Assembly (NCBI RefSeq): GCF_001437605.1
Contig: NZ_JQCQ01000002.1
Coordinates: 1-64,000 of the forward strand
Source: Pediococcus argentinicus
GTDB lineage: Bacteria; Bacillota; Bacilli; Lactobacillales; Lactobacillaceae
Length of the DNA: 64,000 nt
Reading direction: 5' to 3'
Below, one piece after another: positions 9,723 to 18,959 of the stretch. Numbering within the stretch: position 1 is the stretch's first letter; every line of letters starts with the position of its first letter. Under the pieces are notes generated by a model. The model saw nothing but the letters and a program-made list of their open reading frames with translations. It was not told the origin of the DNA and ran no database searches. A program made the position numbers and the translations under genes.

Positions 9723-9755
9723 GCTATATATATCGCTATATATGGCTATATTATA
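9723..9755 (-). promoter_or_regulatory. Candidate promoter with three GCTATAT repeats
   Basis: On the minus strand a TATAAT (9755-9750) is followed directly by three ATATAGC units (9753-9745, 9743-9735, 9731-9723). They are spaced about 10-12 bp apart, one helical turn, which is where a repressor would bind. No clear -35 is visible. Confidence 0.4.
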
Positions 9756-9814
9756 ATCCTTTTAAATTAAGAAAGAGTGATTAATAAATTAGAATTTGTA
9801 TGGTTTAATGCACA

Positions 9815-9843
9815 ATAAAAAGGCCACTATTTTCATAGCGACC
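9815..9843 (-). terminator. Terminator of enolase
   Basis: The minus-strand stem GGTCGCTAT / ATAGTGGCC has a 4-nt GAAA loop and is followed by TTTTT, 20 bp after the eno stop. Confidence 0.8.
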
Positions 9844-9863
9844 CTTAAGTAATTCAATTTATT

Positions 9864-11150
9864 CTAATCTAAATCAACACTATTTGGAAAATGTGCTAAA
9901 CGAGTACTATCTTCGCCCAATTCTTCTTCAATCCGGAGAAGTTGGTTGTACTTTTCAACACGTTCTGAACGAGCTGGAGCACCGGCTTTTAGTTCAGCTG
10001 AGTTAGTTGCAACTGTGAAGTCAGCAACGAATGTATCACCAGTTTCGCCAGAACGATGAGAAATCATGGTTGTATAACCATTCTTACGAGCTAAACGAAT
10101 TGTTTCCAATGTTTCGCTGACCGTTCCGATTTGGTTGAGCTTGATTAAAATAGAGTTTGCTAAACCATTCTTAATGGCTTTACGAACTAATTCAGGGTTC
10201 GTGCAAACTGGATCATCAGCAACGATTTGAACTTTATCACCCATCTTAGCAGTGAACTTCTCAAAGTTTTCCCAATCGTCTTCACTGTATGGGTCTTCGA
10301 TTGAAATAATTTCTGGAAATTCTTTCAAAAGTCCTTCGTAATATTCACCCATTTCATCAGGAGTCTTGTGTGTGCCTTCAAAATCGTACATCTTAGTTTC
10401 AGTATTGTAGAAATATGAAGCGGCGGCATCAAATGCAATCGCAATTTCTTTACCAGGAGTGTATCCGGCTTTTTCAATCGCTTCATGCAACATCTTCAAA
10501 GCTTCTTCAGATGATTTCAAATCAGGAGCAAATCCACCTTCATCACCTAAACCAGATTGATAACCAGCATCTTCAATAACTTTCTTTAAAACGTGATAAG
10601 TATTAGCAATCTTTTCAAATCCATCACGGAAACTAGTTCTTTCAACAGGAGTAATCATAAATTCTTGCATGTCGATTCCGTTATCAGCATGTTCACCACC
10701 ATTGATAACGTTATGGAATGTTTGTGGTAATTCCAAATCGGTTCCACCTAAGTAACGATACAAAGGAACCTTTTGATAGTTAGCTGCAGCACGCGCAGTA
10801 GCCATTGAAATACCTAAAATAGCGTTGGCACCTAGTTTGCCTTTATTCTTTGTACCATCCAAATCTATCATTACTTGATCAACGTGACCTTGATTAAATG
10901 GATCTAAGCCATGGAGAGCAGTATTAATCGCGCTGTTAACGTGTTCAACTGCTTTGCTAACACCCTTGCCTTGTAAACGAGTTCCGCCATCACGCAGTTC
11001 AACAGCTTCTAGTTCACCTGTTGATGCACCTGATGGAACTTCGGCACGACCTAACGTACCATCTGATAAGATAACATCCGCTTCAACGGTTGGGTTACCT
11101 CGTGAATCAAAGACCTCTCGTGCTTTAACTTTTTCGATATATACTGACAT
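9864..11150 (-). CDS. eno: Enolase (2-phosphoglycerate dehydratase)
   Basis: Enolase converts 2-phosphoglycerate to phosphoenolpyruvate in glycolysis, in the cytoplasm and often also on the surface of lactic acid bacteria. All hallmarks are present in 428 residues: the N-terminal EVFDSRGNPTVE, the loop SGASTG, catalytic GDEGGFAPD near 210, Mg ligands in AFDAAAS, IEDP and ADDP, the catalytic lysine in ILIKLNQIGT, and SHRSGETGD. Length is typical for a Firmicute. Here the gene stands alone, not in a gap-pgk-tpi-eno operon, and a strong intrinsic terminator lies in its leader. Confidence 0.97.
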   Translation of the reverse strand: MSVYIEKVKAREVFDSRGNPTVEADVILSDGTLGRAEVPSGASTGELEAVELRDGGTRLQGKGVSKAVEHVNSAINTALHGLDPFNQGHVDQVMIDLDGTKNKGKLGANAILGISMATARAAANYQKVPLYRYLGGTDLELPQTFHNVINGGEHADNGIDMQEFMITPVERTSFRDGFEKIANTYHVLKKVIEDAGYQSGLGDEGGFAPDLKSSEEALKMLHEAIEKAGYTPGKEIAIAFDAAASYFYNTETKMYDFEGTHKTPDEMGEYYEGLLKEFPEIISIEDPYSEDDWENFEKFTAKMGDKVQIVADDPVCTNPELVRKAIKNGLANSILIKLNQIGTVSETLETIRLARKNGYTTMISHRSGETGDTFVADFTVATNSAELKAGAPARSERVEKYNQLLRIEEELGEDSTRLAHFPNSVDLD

Positions 11151-11173
11151 ACAATTCCCTCCTATTATTTTCC

Positions 11174-11218
11174 AAATAAAAAAGATGACACCTGCCCCGC
11201 AAAAGGACAGGTGTCATC
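11174..11218 (-). terminator. Intrinsic terminator in the enolase leader
   Basis: On the minus strand an 11-bp GC-rich stem (GATGACACCTG / CAGGTGTCATC, extended by two further pairs) is followed by TTTTTT. It ends 24 bp before the eno start. The only promoter I find for eno lies upstream of it, so transcripts must read through. Confidence 0.8.
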
Positions 11219-11281
11219 AATCTTAATCAGATATTTACAGCGAACACCATCGCTGTCTTGCTTATTCTTTTGTACACACAG

Positions 11282-11310
11282 ATAATAACGCTATCATTTT
11301 AAAAATGCAA
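11282..11310 (-). promoter_or_regulatory. Enolase promoter with cre-like spacer
   Basis: On the minus strand TTGCAT (11310-11305) is separated by 17 bp from TATTAT (11287-11282). Between and overlapping them, TGATAGCGTTATTA matches the cre consensus TGWAANCGNTNWCA at 12 of 14 positions. Transcription should start near 11275, giving a leader of about 125 nt that holds a small hairpin (11237-11256) and the terminator. Confidence 0.55.
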
Positions 11311-11317
11311 CTATGGT

Positions 11318-12169
11318 CTAGTCCGTTTTTGCAAATTTTCCCCAAAGTTGGTTAACAGGGCTGACACTTACGAATGCATTAGGATCAATTGAAGTCACAA
11401 CACCTTTCAAACTGTTCAATTCATATTTAGAAACTACTGTAATAATCACTTTAACAGGATCACCAGTGTACAAACCGGTTCCATCCATGACCGTTGCACC
11501 ACGACTGGTTTTAGAAAGATATTTCGATAGATCATCAAGATGCTTCGAGAAAATAGTGACCGTGACTTTCTGTTGTTGAATATAGACGTAATCCATAATC
11601 AATCCATTAATGAAAATCCCAATCAAACTATATAAAGCTGCTGGCCAACCAAATAGAATCCCAGCAATCATTAAGATCGTGCCATTGATAATTAAATTAA
11701 TCGGTCCAATATTCTTACCCATTCGCGTTCCAATAATGGAGAGAATAATATCTGTTCCACCAGTCGAAAATCCATAGCGGAAACATAGCCCAACTCCAGC
11801 CCCAATTAACGCTCCACCAAAGATTACAGCGGCTAATTTTTCATCTAAAATTTGATGAACTGGAATGAATTTTAAAAACACAGCATTTGCAACAACACTG
11901 ACAATGCTCAGTAAGGTAAATCGTTTGCTGATACTAAACCAGGCCAGAATCAAAAGTGGCAAATTAAGTACAACCACCAAAATCGAAATACTGATATTCA
12001 CATGTAGCAGGCCACCAATTGCGGATATTAGCTGCGCCATTCCGGTCACTCCTGAAGAGTACGTTCCCGCTGGTATCAGAAATAAGTTAATGGCAATTGC
12101 AGCGCTGAATCCATAAATCATCGCCACGATAATTTGGTTTGGTAAAGTTGCTTTAGCAAATCTATTCAT
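11318..12169 (-). CDS. YitT-family membrane protein (DUF161/DUF2179)
   Basis: The 283-residue protein has five or six membrane segments in the first ~195 residues, including the family's glycine-rich helices (SSGVTGMAQLIS, GAGVGLCFRYGFSTGGTDII), followed by a soluble DUF2179 domain (~residues 215-275, with SRGATVMDGTGLYTGDPVKVI). The family is common in Firmicutes and its transport function is not established. It is transcribed in the same direction as eno, with 167 bp between them. Confidence 0.85.
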   Translation of the reverse strand: MNRFAKATLPNQIIVAMIYGFSAAIAINLFLIPAGTYSSGVTGMAQLISAIGGLLHVNISISILVVVLNLPLLILAWFSISKRFTLLSIVSVVANAVFLKFIPVHQILDEKLAAVIFGGALIGAGVGLCFRYGFSTGGTDIILSIIGTRMGKNIGPINLIINGTILMIAGILFGWPAALYSLIGIFINGLIMDYVYIQQQKVTVTIFSKHLDDLSKYLSKTSRGATVMDGTGLYTGDPVKVIITVVSKYELNSLKGVVTSIDPNAFVSVSPVNQLWGKFAKTD

Positions 12170-12250
12170 TGGCTTTCCGTCCTTTTTGTCTTAGATATTC
12201 AGCATACAATAGATAGCACCAATTTTGAACTAACTTTCATTAACAAACTA

Positions 12251-12285
12251 AAAAGAAGTTGGAAATAAGCTTCCAACTTCTTTTG
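12251..12285. terminator. Bidirectional terminator after bglA
   Basis: The stem AAAAGAAGTTGGAA with TTCCAACTTCTTTT has a 6-nt loop and lies 11 bp after the bglA stop. Confidence 0.85.
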
Positions 12286-12295
12286 ATTTAACATT

Positions 12296-13825
<1,530 letters not shown>

Positions 13826-13938
13826 CTAAACCAATGAAACCGGCTATCATTTACAAAAGAAAATATATTTCTTTTTTGAAACAAACTTCGTTTATCATTA
13901 AATATTTAGCGCTACTTGGTTATTTTAAGGGTGTGTTT

Positions 13939-13947
13939 TGTTATAAT
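13939..13947 (+). promoter_or_regulatory. Extended -10 promoter of the antiporter gene
   Basis: TGTTATAAT is an extended -10 element (TGn plus a consensus TATAAT) about 40 bp upstream of the TTG start. No strong -35 is seen, as is usual with extended -10 promoters. Confidence 0.55.
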
Positions 13948-13988
13948 TGCACTAGCAAATTTCAGTTTCACAGAGAGTAGGGATCACA

Positions 13989-16088
13989 TTGCAAACATTT
14001 TATACCGTGGCAGTTTTACTGGTTGGAGTCATATTAACCAACATTATTAAGCCATTTATATCTAAAATACCGGAAGCTTTCATTCTTATTGCAGTCGGTG
14101 TAGCACTATCATTCACCTCTTTTTTCAAATCATTTGAATTACGACCTGAATTCTTTCTATTAATGATCATCGTACCCATCATGTTTATCGACGGGCAAAA
14201 ACAGTCCTTCTCCAAAATCCGACAACGATTTGGAACCATATTCTTCTTATCCGTTATTCTAGCCTTAGCTAGTACCTTGGTGGTTGGCCTCCTAACTAAC
14301 GTTTTCGAAGCTGGTTGGACTTTACCGCTTGCAATTGCTTTGGCAGCCATCGTCACACCAACTGATGCCGTAGCTGTTAAATCATTGACTGGCGAAACAG
14401 ATATGCCAGCTGGAGTTGGCGAGGCTTTAGAACTTGAATCACTATTTAATGATGCTACTGGTTTAGTGGTATTAGATTTGGCACTTTCGGTTCTTTCAAA
14501 AGGTAAGTTTTCGGTTGTTTACGGTTTAGAGCATTTCGCCTTTGTTGCATTTGGGGGCGTCCTTGTTGGGATTGTCGCAGGATTTTTGATTGTATATCTG
14601 CGTGTTAGTTTGAACGTCCATACTAAAAATCCAGAAACAACCGTTATTCCAATCAGTTTATTAACACCATTTTTAGTTTATTTACTAGCAGAAAAATTCG
14701 GTGTGTCGGGGATCTTGGCTGTTGTGGCAACCGGAATTGTTCACAACTGGGAAGCAAGTCGTTTACGTCTTACTTCAACTCGTGTTCAACTAACATCGAC
14801 CACGATTTGGACAACCATTTCAAATGTTCTAAATAGTGTTGTATTTTTAATTCTTGGTATTTCTCTTCCAACCGTTTGGAAAGAAATGCAAGTTATCGGT
14901 ACAACCGGAATGTTCCCAATTTTAGGTGTCAGCATCATGATTTATCTAGCAATGCTCGCTATTCGCTTCTTCTGGTCAGTTCGCCAGTCTCCAAATACCG
15001 ACGATAATTTCCTAGGAGCCCACGATCCAGCTCAACATCGCTTCCTGGCAAGTGTCTTTGCTATAAGTGGAGTGCATGGAACAGTGACACTAGCGATGGC
15101 ATTCTCCCTTCCAAATCGAATCGCAGGACATGCCTTTCCATTTCGTGAGGAACTAATCATTATTGCCACACTGGTTATTCTGATTAGTATGATTGTCAGT
15201 GCTATTGTGTTACCAATGATTCTGCCACCGAAAGTTACGACTTATTCATTAGAAGATATTGATCACATTCGAAACAAAATGGTCGATTACGCTACTCTTC
15301 AAGTTCGCGATACAATCGACGATCACGATGTACGTGAAGCATTAACCGAACAGCTACAGTCACAAAAAGGTAGTTTCGTAAATCAAGTTGGCAATATTGA
15401 AGAATATCAAAAGTTACTTTATGAAACTAAAGACTTCATTTTGACTTATATTCACGGCCCTTCGATTGCTGATAAATACAGTGCTGATGTAGTTAACATT
15501 TATGAAAAGATCATTAATCGATACGATATTCCATCTTTTGACCAACGTGGTCATTTTGTAAAACGTATGCACTTCTTAACGCACAAATACAACGAAAAAG
15601 TTCATAACCAATACAGACATGCAATGTGGCACATTAAAAATGGACAAATCACACCGCATCAACGAAAAGTTGCGCGAAAAGCTTGGATTGCAAAGCAACC
15701 AACTGACGTCCTTAAGAAACGACAAGATGTCAGGGATGCACTTTTGGAGCTTAACACAGAAGTAATCAACGCTTCTGATCAATACATTGATGACGTATTA
15801 CGCGACCGTTTAATGCACAAACATAGTGACAACGAACATATCAACTTAGTTCGCCAAACTGTGAACAAATACTTCACTCAAATTCGCCATGATTACAACA
15901 AAGAAACTATTTACGTTGATGGTGATTACTACATTCAAGCCTTTCAACAGGAATATAACTTTGTACAACGTGGTGTAAACAACGGTCATGTTTCATCAGC
16001 TATGGCAGCCGTTTTGTATGATGAAATTAACCAGGCCCAAACTTTACAATTGCAGCGGGTGCAACAAGTATTGGCTATTACAGCTTAA
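13989..16088 (+). CDS. Na+/H+ (or K+/H+) antiporter, CPA1 family
   Basis: This 699-residue protein has a CPA1 membrane domain (residues ~1-405, about 12 helices) and a long charged cytoplasmic tail (~420-699). Family features include FIDGQKQSF, the core TPTDAVAVKSL, ESLFNDATGLVVLDLAL with the ion-binding Asp, and GVHGTVTLA. It should expel Na+ or K+ in exchange for protons and help pH and salt homeostasis. Translation begins at a TTG, with GGGA a few bases upstream. The helical tail is much longer than in minimal NhaP-type proteins and may be regulatory. A structured repeat follows 50 nt after the stop. Confidence 0.88.
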   Translation: MQTFYTVAVLLVGVILTNIIKPFISKIPEAFILIAVGVALSFTSFFKSFELRPEFFLLMIIVPIMFIDGQKQSFSKIRQRFGTIFFLSVILALASTLVVGLLTNVFEAGWTLPLAIALAAIVTPTDAVAVKSLTGETDMPAGVGEALELESLFNDATGLVVLDLALSVLSKGKFSVVYGLEHFAFVAFGGVLVGIVAGFLIVYLRVSLNVHTKNPETTVIPISLLTPFLVYLLAEKFGVSGILAVVATGIVHNWEASRLRLTSTRVQLTSTTIWTTISNVLNSVVFLILGISLPTVWKEMQVIGTTGMFPILGVSIMIYLAMLAIRFFWSVRQSPNTDDNFLGAHDPAQHRFLASVFAISGVHGTVTLAMAFSLPNRIAGHAFPFREELIIIATLVILISMIVSAIVLPMILPPKVTTYSLEDIDHIRNKMVDYATLQVRDTIDDHDVREALTEQLQSQKGSFVNQVGNIEEYQKLLYETKDFILTYIHGPSIADKYSADVVNIYEKIINRYDIPSFDQRGHFVKRMHFLTHKYNEKVHNQYRHAMWHIKNGQITPHQRKVARKAWIAKQPTDVLKKRQDVRDALLELNTEVINASDQYIDDVLRDRLMHKHSDNEHINLVRQTVNKYFTQIRHDYNKETIYVDGDYYIQAFQQEYNFVQRGVNNGHVSSAMAAVLYDEINQAQTLQLQRVQQVLAITA

Positions 16089-16137
16089 TATTGTTTCTGG
16101 ATGTACTAAATATTTAGATTTACTTTCTACTGCAGCT

Positions 16138-16281
16138 AAAAGAACCAACCCATAACTATTGCTGGAACGTAGTGGACTAATTCCAAGCCAAAGTTCGGTC
16201 TTGAAACTTAGCCTTATTCTAAGTGGTAAACCACTAAGAATAATTTCACTACTTAGCATAGTTATGGGTTGGTTCTTTTTT
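16138..16281 (+). repeat. Structured 3' element, copy 1
   Basis: This is the first of four ~140-bp related elements. From outside in it has copy-specific arms forming a perfect 21-bp stem (16138-16158 with 16259-16279), then TGCT..AGCA and GTAGTG/CACTAC. Inside lie two hairpins: TTCCAAG..CTTGAA-type (about 16181-16206), and TTATTCTaAGTGG with CCACTAAGAATAA. TTTTTT follows. It lies 50 nt behind the antiporter stop, in the sense orientation, so it can also end that transcript. Confidence 0.85.
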
Positions 16282-16333
16282 CTTCGTCAGTACAACTGAT
16301 TATAAATAATTTAATACCAATCATTGTCAAGAC

Positions 16334-16362
16334 TTGTATTAAACTTTTTTGCTGGACATAAT
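16334..16362 (+). promoter_or_regulatory. Promoter of the type I toxin mRNA
   Basis: TTGTAT (16334-16339), a 17-bp spacer and CATAAT (16357-16362) predict a start near 16369. The mRNA then begins with TTGCTGT (16368-16374), which pairs with ACAGCAA (16393-16399) just before the ribosome site. This matches the upstream helix that damps toxin translation in Fst-type loci. Confidence 0.55.
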
Positions 16363-16413
16363 GGTAATTGCTGTTAGGCTACTATACCAATGACAGCAAA
16401 GGGGGTGAATCCC

Positions 16414-16509
16414 TTGCAAATTTTTTTAGTTCTTCTACAATTTGAGTTGAATTTAATAACTCAACTCATCTCAATTTATTTTGCATGGTGGATTAATAAT
16501 CGACTTTAA
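16414..16509 (+). CDS. Fst/PepA1-like type I toxin, 31 residues
   Basis: This very small hydrophobic peptide consists of one membrane segment ending YFAWWINNRL. The ending fits the Fst/PepA1 pattern F-(S/A)-(Y/W)-W-(L/I)-x-x-R. I chose the TTG at 16414 because AAAGGGGGTGA sits 5 nt upstream. An in-frame ATG at 16390 has no ribosome site. Toxins of this family insert in the cell's own membrane when the antisense RNA is lost. Support for a real locus comes from the surroundings: a convergent promoter, a shared bidirectional terminator and paired direct repeats (separate entries). The glycine/proline signature of Fst itself (PxxxG) is absent, so the exact subfamily is uncertain. Confidence 0.75.
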   Translation: MQIFLVLLQFELNLITQLISIYFAWWINNRL

Positions 16510-16517
16510 TGCAAAAT

Positions 16518-16555
16518 AAAAAAGCTCTGGTAGTGGCTGCTACCGGGGCTTTTAT
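16518..16555. terminator. Shared bidirectional terminator of toxin mRNA and antitoxin RNA
   Basis: A 14-pair stem (AAAAGCTCTGGTAG with CTACCGGGGCTTTT, including two G-U pairs) closes a 6-nt loop, with A-runs on the left and T-runs on the right. The two convergent RNAs would overlap here by their 3' ends. Confidence 0.8.
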
Positions 16556-16589
16556 TATAGAGAGGTTATCCCTTGCTCTATTCTTCTAC
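16520..16589 (-). ncRNA. Predicted antisense antitoxin RNA (RNAII-like)
   Basis: A transcript starting near 16589 from the minus-strand promoter at 16596-16624 and ending in the shared terminator would be about 65-70 nt, close to RNAII of the pAD1 par locus. It begins with the complement of DRb, then DRa, and shares the terminator stem. It could thus bind the toxin mRNA at both ends and block its start codon. Predicted from layout only. Confidence 0.65.
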
Positions 16590-16595
16590 AACAAC

Positions 16596-16624
16596 ATTAT
16601 ATCACGATTACTTATTTTTGTGAT
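16596..16624 (-). promoter_or_regulatory. Promoter of the antitoxin RNA
   Basis: On the minus strand an extended -10 TGATATAAT (16604-16596) with a consensus TATAAT lies 17 bp from ATCACA (16624-16619; 4 of 6 bases of TTGACA). It looks stronger than the toxin promoter, as required for an excess of antitoxin. Confidence 0.65.
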
Positions 16625-16660
16625 CCATTATTCATTTCCAGAAATACTAACCGTATAAAT

Positions 16661-16800
16661 AAAAAAACGAATTTTAATTATGCTCAGTAGTGAAATTATT
16701 CTTAGTGGTTTACCACTTAGAATAAGGTTAACTTTCAAGACCGCACTTTGGCTTGAAATTAACCCACTACGTTCCAGCAATAATTAAATTCGGTTTTTTA
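16661..16800 (-). repeat. Structured 3' element, copy 2
   Basis: This is the same element as at 16138, in inverted orientation, read in the sense direction by luxS, whose stop lies 30 nt away. It shares the apical AAGTGGTAAACCACTAAG hairpin with copy 1. Its outer arms are AT-rich, pair imperfectly (about 17 of 20) and differ from those of the other copies. T-runs after the right arm make it a likely luxS terminator. Confidence 0.85.
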
Positions 16801-16829
16801 CTCTATCAACAAATAGAATATTTTAAAAC

Positions 16830-17303
16830 TTAAACTTCATGACGTTCAAATGGATCATCACTAATACCTTCAGCAACAATCTTCTTAGACCATTCCTTAG
16901 CAGAGAATAATGAATGATCACGGTAGTTACCACAACTGTAAATGTCAGTTCCAGGAACATCTTTCCATTCAATCTTGTTTGCAATATCATCCAAAGCACC
17001 CTTCAATGCTTTAGCAACTTCAGTGGTTGTATGTTCGCCCCACATAATCAAATGGAAACCTGTACGACAACCAAATGGTGAACAATCGATAACGCCGTCC
17101 ATACGGTCACGAAGTAAACCTGCTAGTAAATGTTCAATTGTATGTAATCCAGCGGTGGGAATTGCATTTTCGTTTGGTTGAACTAAACGTAAATCAAAGT
17201 TGGAAATCTTGTCGCCTTGTTTACCTTCTTCAACTGTAATCAAACGAACGTATGGTGCTTTAACCTTTGTGTGGTCTAATTCAAAACTTTCAACTTTTGC
17301 CAT
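16830..17303 (-). CDS. luxS: S-ribosylhomocysteine lyase (AI-2 synthase)
   Basis: LuxS splits S-ribosylhomocysteine to homocysteine and DPD, the precursor of autoinducer-2, completing methyl-cycle recycling after Pfs. The 157 residues include the metal site HTIEH (His54, His58) and Cys124 in SCGNYRDH, plus the catalytic Cys79 in PFGCRTGF. Length is standard. AAAAGGGG lies upstream of the ATG. It is transcribed in the same direction as the alkD remnant but separated by 69 bp. Confidence 0.96.
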   Translation of the reverse strand: MAKVESFELDHTKVKAPYVRLITVEEGKQGDKISNFDLRLVQPNENAIPTAGLHTIEHLLAGLLRDRMDGVIDCSPFGCRTGFHLIMWGEHTTTEVAKALKGALDDIANKIEWKDVPGTDIYSCGNYRDHSLFSAKEWSKKIVAEGISDDPFERHEV

Positions 17304-17372
17304 GTTAAATTACCCCTTTTTTATTTAATCTAATGTTAATAATAGTCCTTTTCAAAACCTGTTTCAAAGAAC

Positions 17373-18011
17373 TTAAGATAAATATTTACTACCTTCACGA
17401 ACCGCTAATTTACTCAAGTTATGATTATCGATAAAATCAGCAACCCATTTTGGATTAGTTTTACTGAAGTCTCTCAATGCCCATCCAATCGCTTTTTGAA
17501 TAAAGAATTCATCCGTATCTAAATCATCCTCAATCATTCGAGAAAGATAATTTGTATCCATCTTATCTTTGTATCCCAATTGTAAATTTAATCCAACGCG
17601 ACGCTGCCAAAAGCTCGGATTATTCACAAATTGTCTGCTAATAATTTCAAAGTCTGTTCATGAATGTGCTGCAACCATGCTAATTGGTTTACGTAAAGCA
17701 TCTACGCTATCCCACCAGGATTTTTGATCAATTAATCCATAAATGTTTTCTAAGTCAGCTGCCGACAATCTCTTTTCATTTTTTAACAATAAATCAATTG
17801 CCACATACTGATACTCACGTTCTGGCTGATTATAATAGGCATATATTTCACTAAATAAAAGTGATAAATCCCACTCTTTGCTCACTTGGAGTAGGTCTTT
17901 CTCCGCCGATTTTCGTTCTGGTGTTTTAACACCTAAAAACGAAAACTTATTCTTCATATATTTTGCCATCGGTGCGGCATTATCACTATTTTTAACTAGA
18001 AATCGTTGCAT
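17373..18011 (-). pseudogene. AlkD-type DNA alkylation repair protein, broken by an in-frame TGA
   Basis: Two pieces in the same frame, residues 1-117 (MQRFLVKNSD .. ISMVAAHS) and a second part (TDFEIISRQFVNNPSFWQRRVGLN .. SKYLS), together form one HEAT-like AlkD DNA glycosylase of about 212 residues, the normal family length. The single interruption is the TGA at 17660-17658. No base is lost or gained. The split removes the C-terminal helices that help bind DNA. A functional AlkD would excise 3-methyladenine and 7-methylguanine. It is last in an operon of four overlapping or adjacent genes. A sequencing error or a recent mutation is equally possible. Confidence 0.8.
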
Positions 18012-18012
18012 A

Positions 18013-18468
18013 TTATTTACCTACTAATTCAAAAACTTCACAAATTACTGGAACACTTTCATTAAAAGTCCTATTTACTTCTCGATATTCGTCGGTAAAG
18101 AACTCAACATGTGCTTGGTGCCAATACTCATAGGAACGGTCTCCTTCGCCTTCGTGATAAGCATGTTCAACCATCACTTGTTTAAAGGGAACCGTCTCTA
18201 CTACTTTAGTTTGAGTAACACACACAGGTTGCCCGCTTCCATCTAAAATAATATTGTAATCTCCAACTTGCGGTATTTCTTCGTCAGGCTCATACAACTC
18301 AGCTGCGGAAGTTGTTGCTGTTTTAAAACCATTTGCCACTAAATTAGCCAGCTCGTCTTCCATCACTTTACCAGCACCAAAACTATATGCGTCTACTTTA
18401 GCATTGGCATCGATTTGATGTTGTTTAATAAAATCCTGCCAATACGATTGAATCTGTGAATTATCCAT
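18013..18468 (-). CDS. ASCH-domain protein
   Basis: This 151-residue ASCH-domain protein belongs to the group related to RNA-binding PUA domains, with the characteristic KTATTSAAELYEPDEEIPQVGDYNIILDGSGQPVCVTQTKVVE and EGEGDRSYEYWHQAHVEFF blocks. Some such proteins cleave N4-acetylcytidine or bind RNA; the role here is unknown. I set the start at the ATG 18468 because GGAGG lies 7 nt before it, overlapping the stop of the upstream isochorismatase gene. It is 1 bp from alkD. Confidence 0.85.
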   Translation of the reverse strand: MDNSQIQSYWQDFIKQHQIDANAKVDAYSFGAGKVMEDELANLVANGFKTATTSAAELYEPDEEIPQVGDYNIILDGSGQPVCVTQTKVVETVPFKQVMVEHAYHEGEGDRSYEYWHQAHVEFFTDEYREVNRTFNESVPVICEVFELVGK

Positions 18469-18470
18469 CA

Positions 18471-18959
18471 CTAACCTCCGTATACTTCTGCAAAACGGCC
18501 ATTCCACATATCCTTAAAATAGTCGCGCATCTGTAGTGCAGTCATGTATTTAGAATCTTCTGTTGTATGCATATCGTATCCGATTCTAATTTTATATCCA
18601 CGGTCAAAAGCAACTCTGATTGTTGTATCTACACAGTAATCAGATTGCGCACCACAAATTTCTAAATCGGTAACTTCTAAATCATCCAAAACCTTTTGAA
18701 GTTCTGTATGATAAAAAGAATCTGGATGAATTTTAGCAACCACCGTTGCATCTTCAGGTACATCAAGTTCAGGTGCAAATTGCCACGCAGTAGTATTGGG
18801 AACCAGTTCTTCATCTTGATGTTGCACATAAATAATTGGCAATCCTTTGGAGCGAAAATCTTTAATACGTTGGTTAACTCGTTGTACAACACCATCGAAA
18901 TCAGCCATGTGGCTCAGACCATTTTGTAAATCAATAATTACTAAGGCTTGCTTGCTCAT
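18471..18959 (-). CDS. Isochorismatase-family cysteine hydrolase
   Basis: This 162-residue member of the isochorismatase/nicotinamidase superfamily has the catalytic Asp (VIIDLQNG, residue ~10), Lys (VAKIHPDSFYHTEL, ~77) and Cys (ICGAQSDYCVDTTIRVAFDRGY, ~109). The substrate cannot be told from sequence; small amides or N-carbamoyl compounds are typical. The coding region overlaps the end of the CPBP gene by 29 bp and abuts the ASCH gene, indicating translational coupling. Confidence 0.87.
   Translation of the reverse strand: MSKQALVIIDLQNGLSHMADFDGVVQRVNQRIKDFRSKGLPIIYVQHQDEELVPNTTAWQFAPELDVPEDATVVAKIHPDSFYHTELQKVLDDLEVTDLEICGAQSDYCVDTTIRVAFDRGYKIRIGYDMHTTEDSKYMTALQMRDYFKDMWNGRFAEVYGG

Larger units (their letters stand above)
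16409..16591 (+). repeat. Paired direct repeats DRa and DRb of the type I locus
   Basis: DRa, ATCCCTTGC, occurs at 16409-16417 (covering the toxin start codon) and at 16568-16576. DRb, TTCTTCTACAA, occurs at 16430-16440 (early toxin codons) and at 16581-16591. The RNA read from the far copies on the minus strand is therefore complementary to the toxin mRNA at its start, the layout known from the par locus of pAD1. Confidence 0.8.

Noticed and set aside
16138-16800. Insertion sequence or MITE with terminal inverted repeats
   Set aside because: The outer arms differ between copies and no target-site duplication or transposase is visible, so a classical IS or MITE does not fit. A mobile origin by another mechanism is kept open in the findings.
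17658-17660. UGA recoding (selenocysteine or Trp) in alkD
   Set aside because: No SECIS-like structure is evident, and all other genes here use UGA normally as a stop, so a nonsense change or sequence error is more likely.
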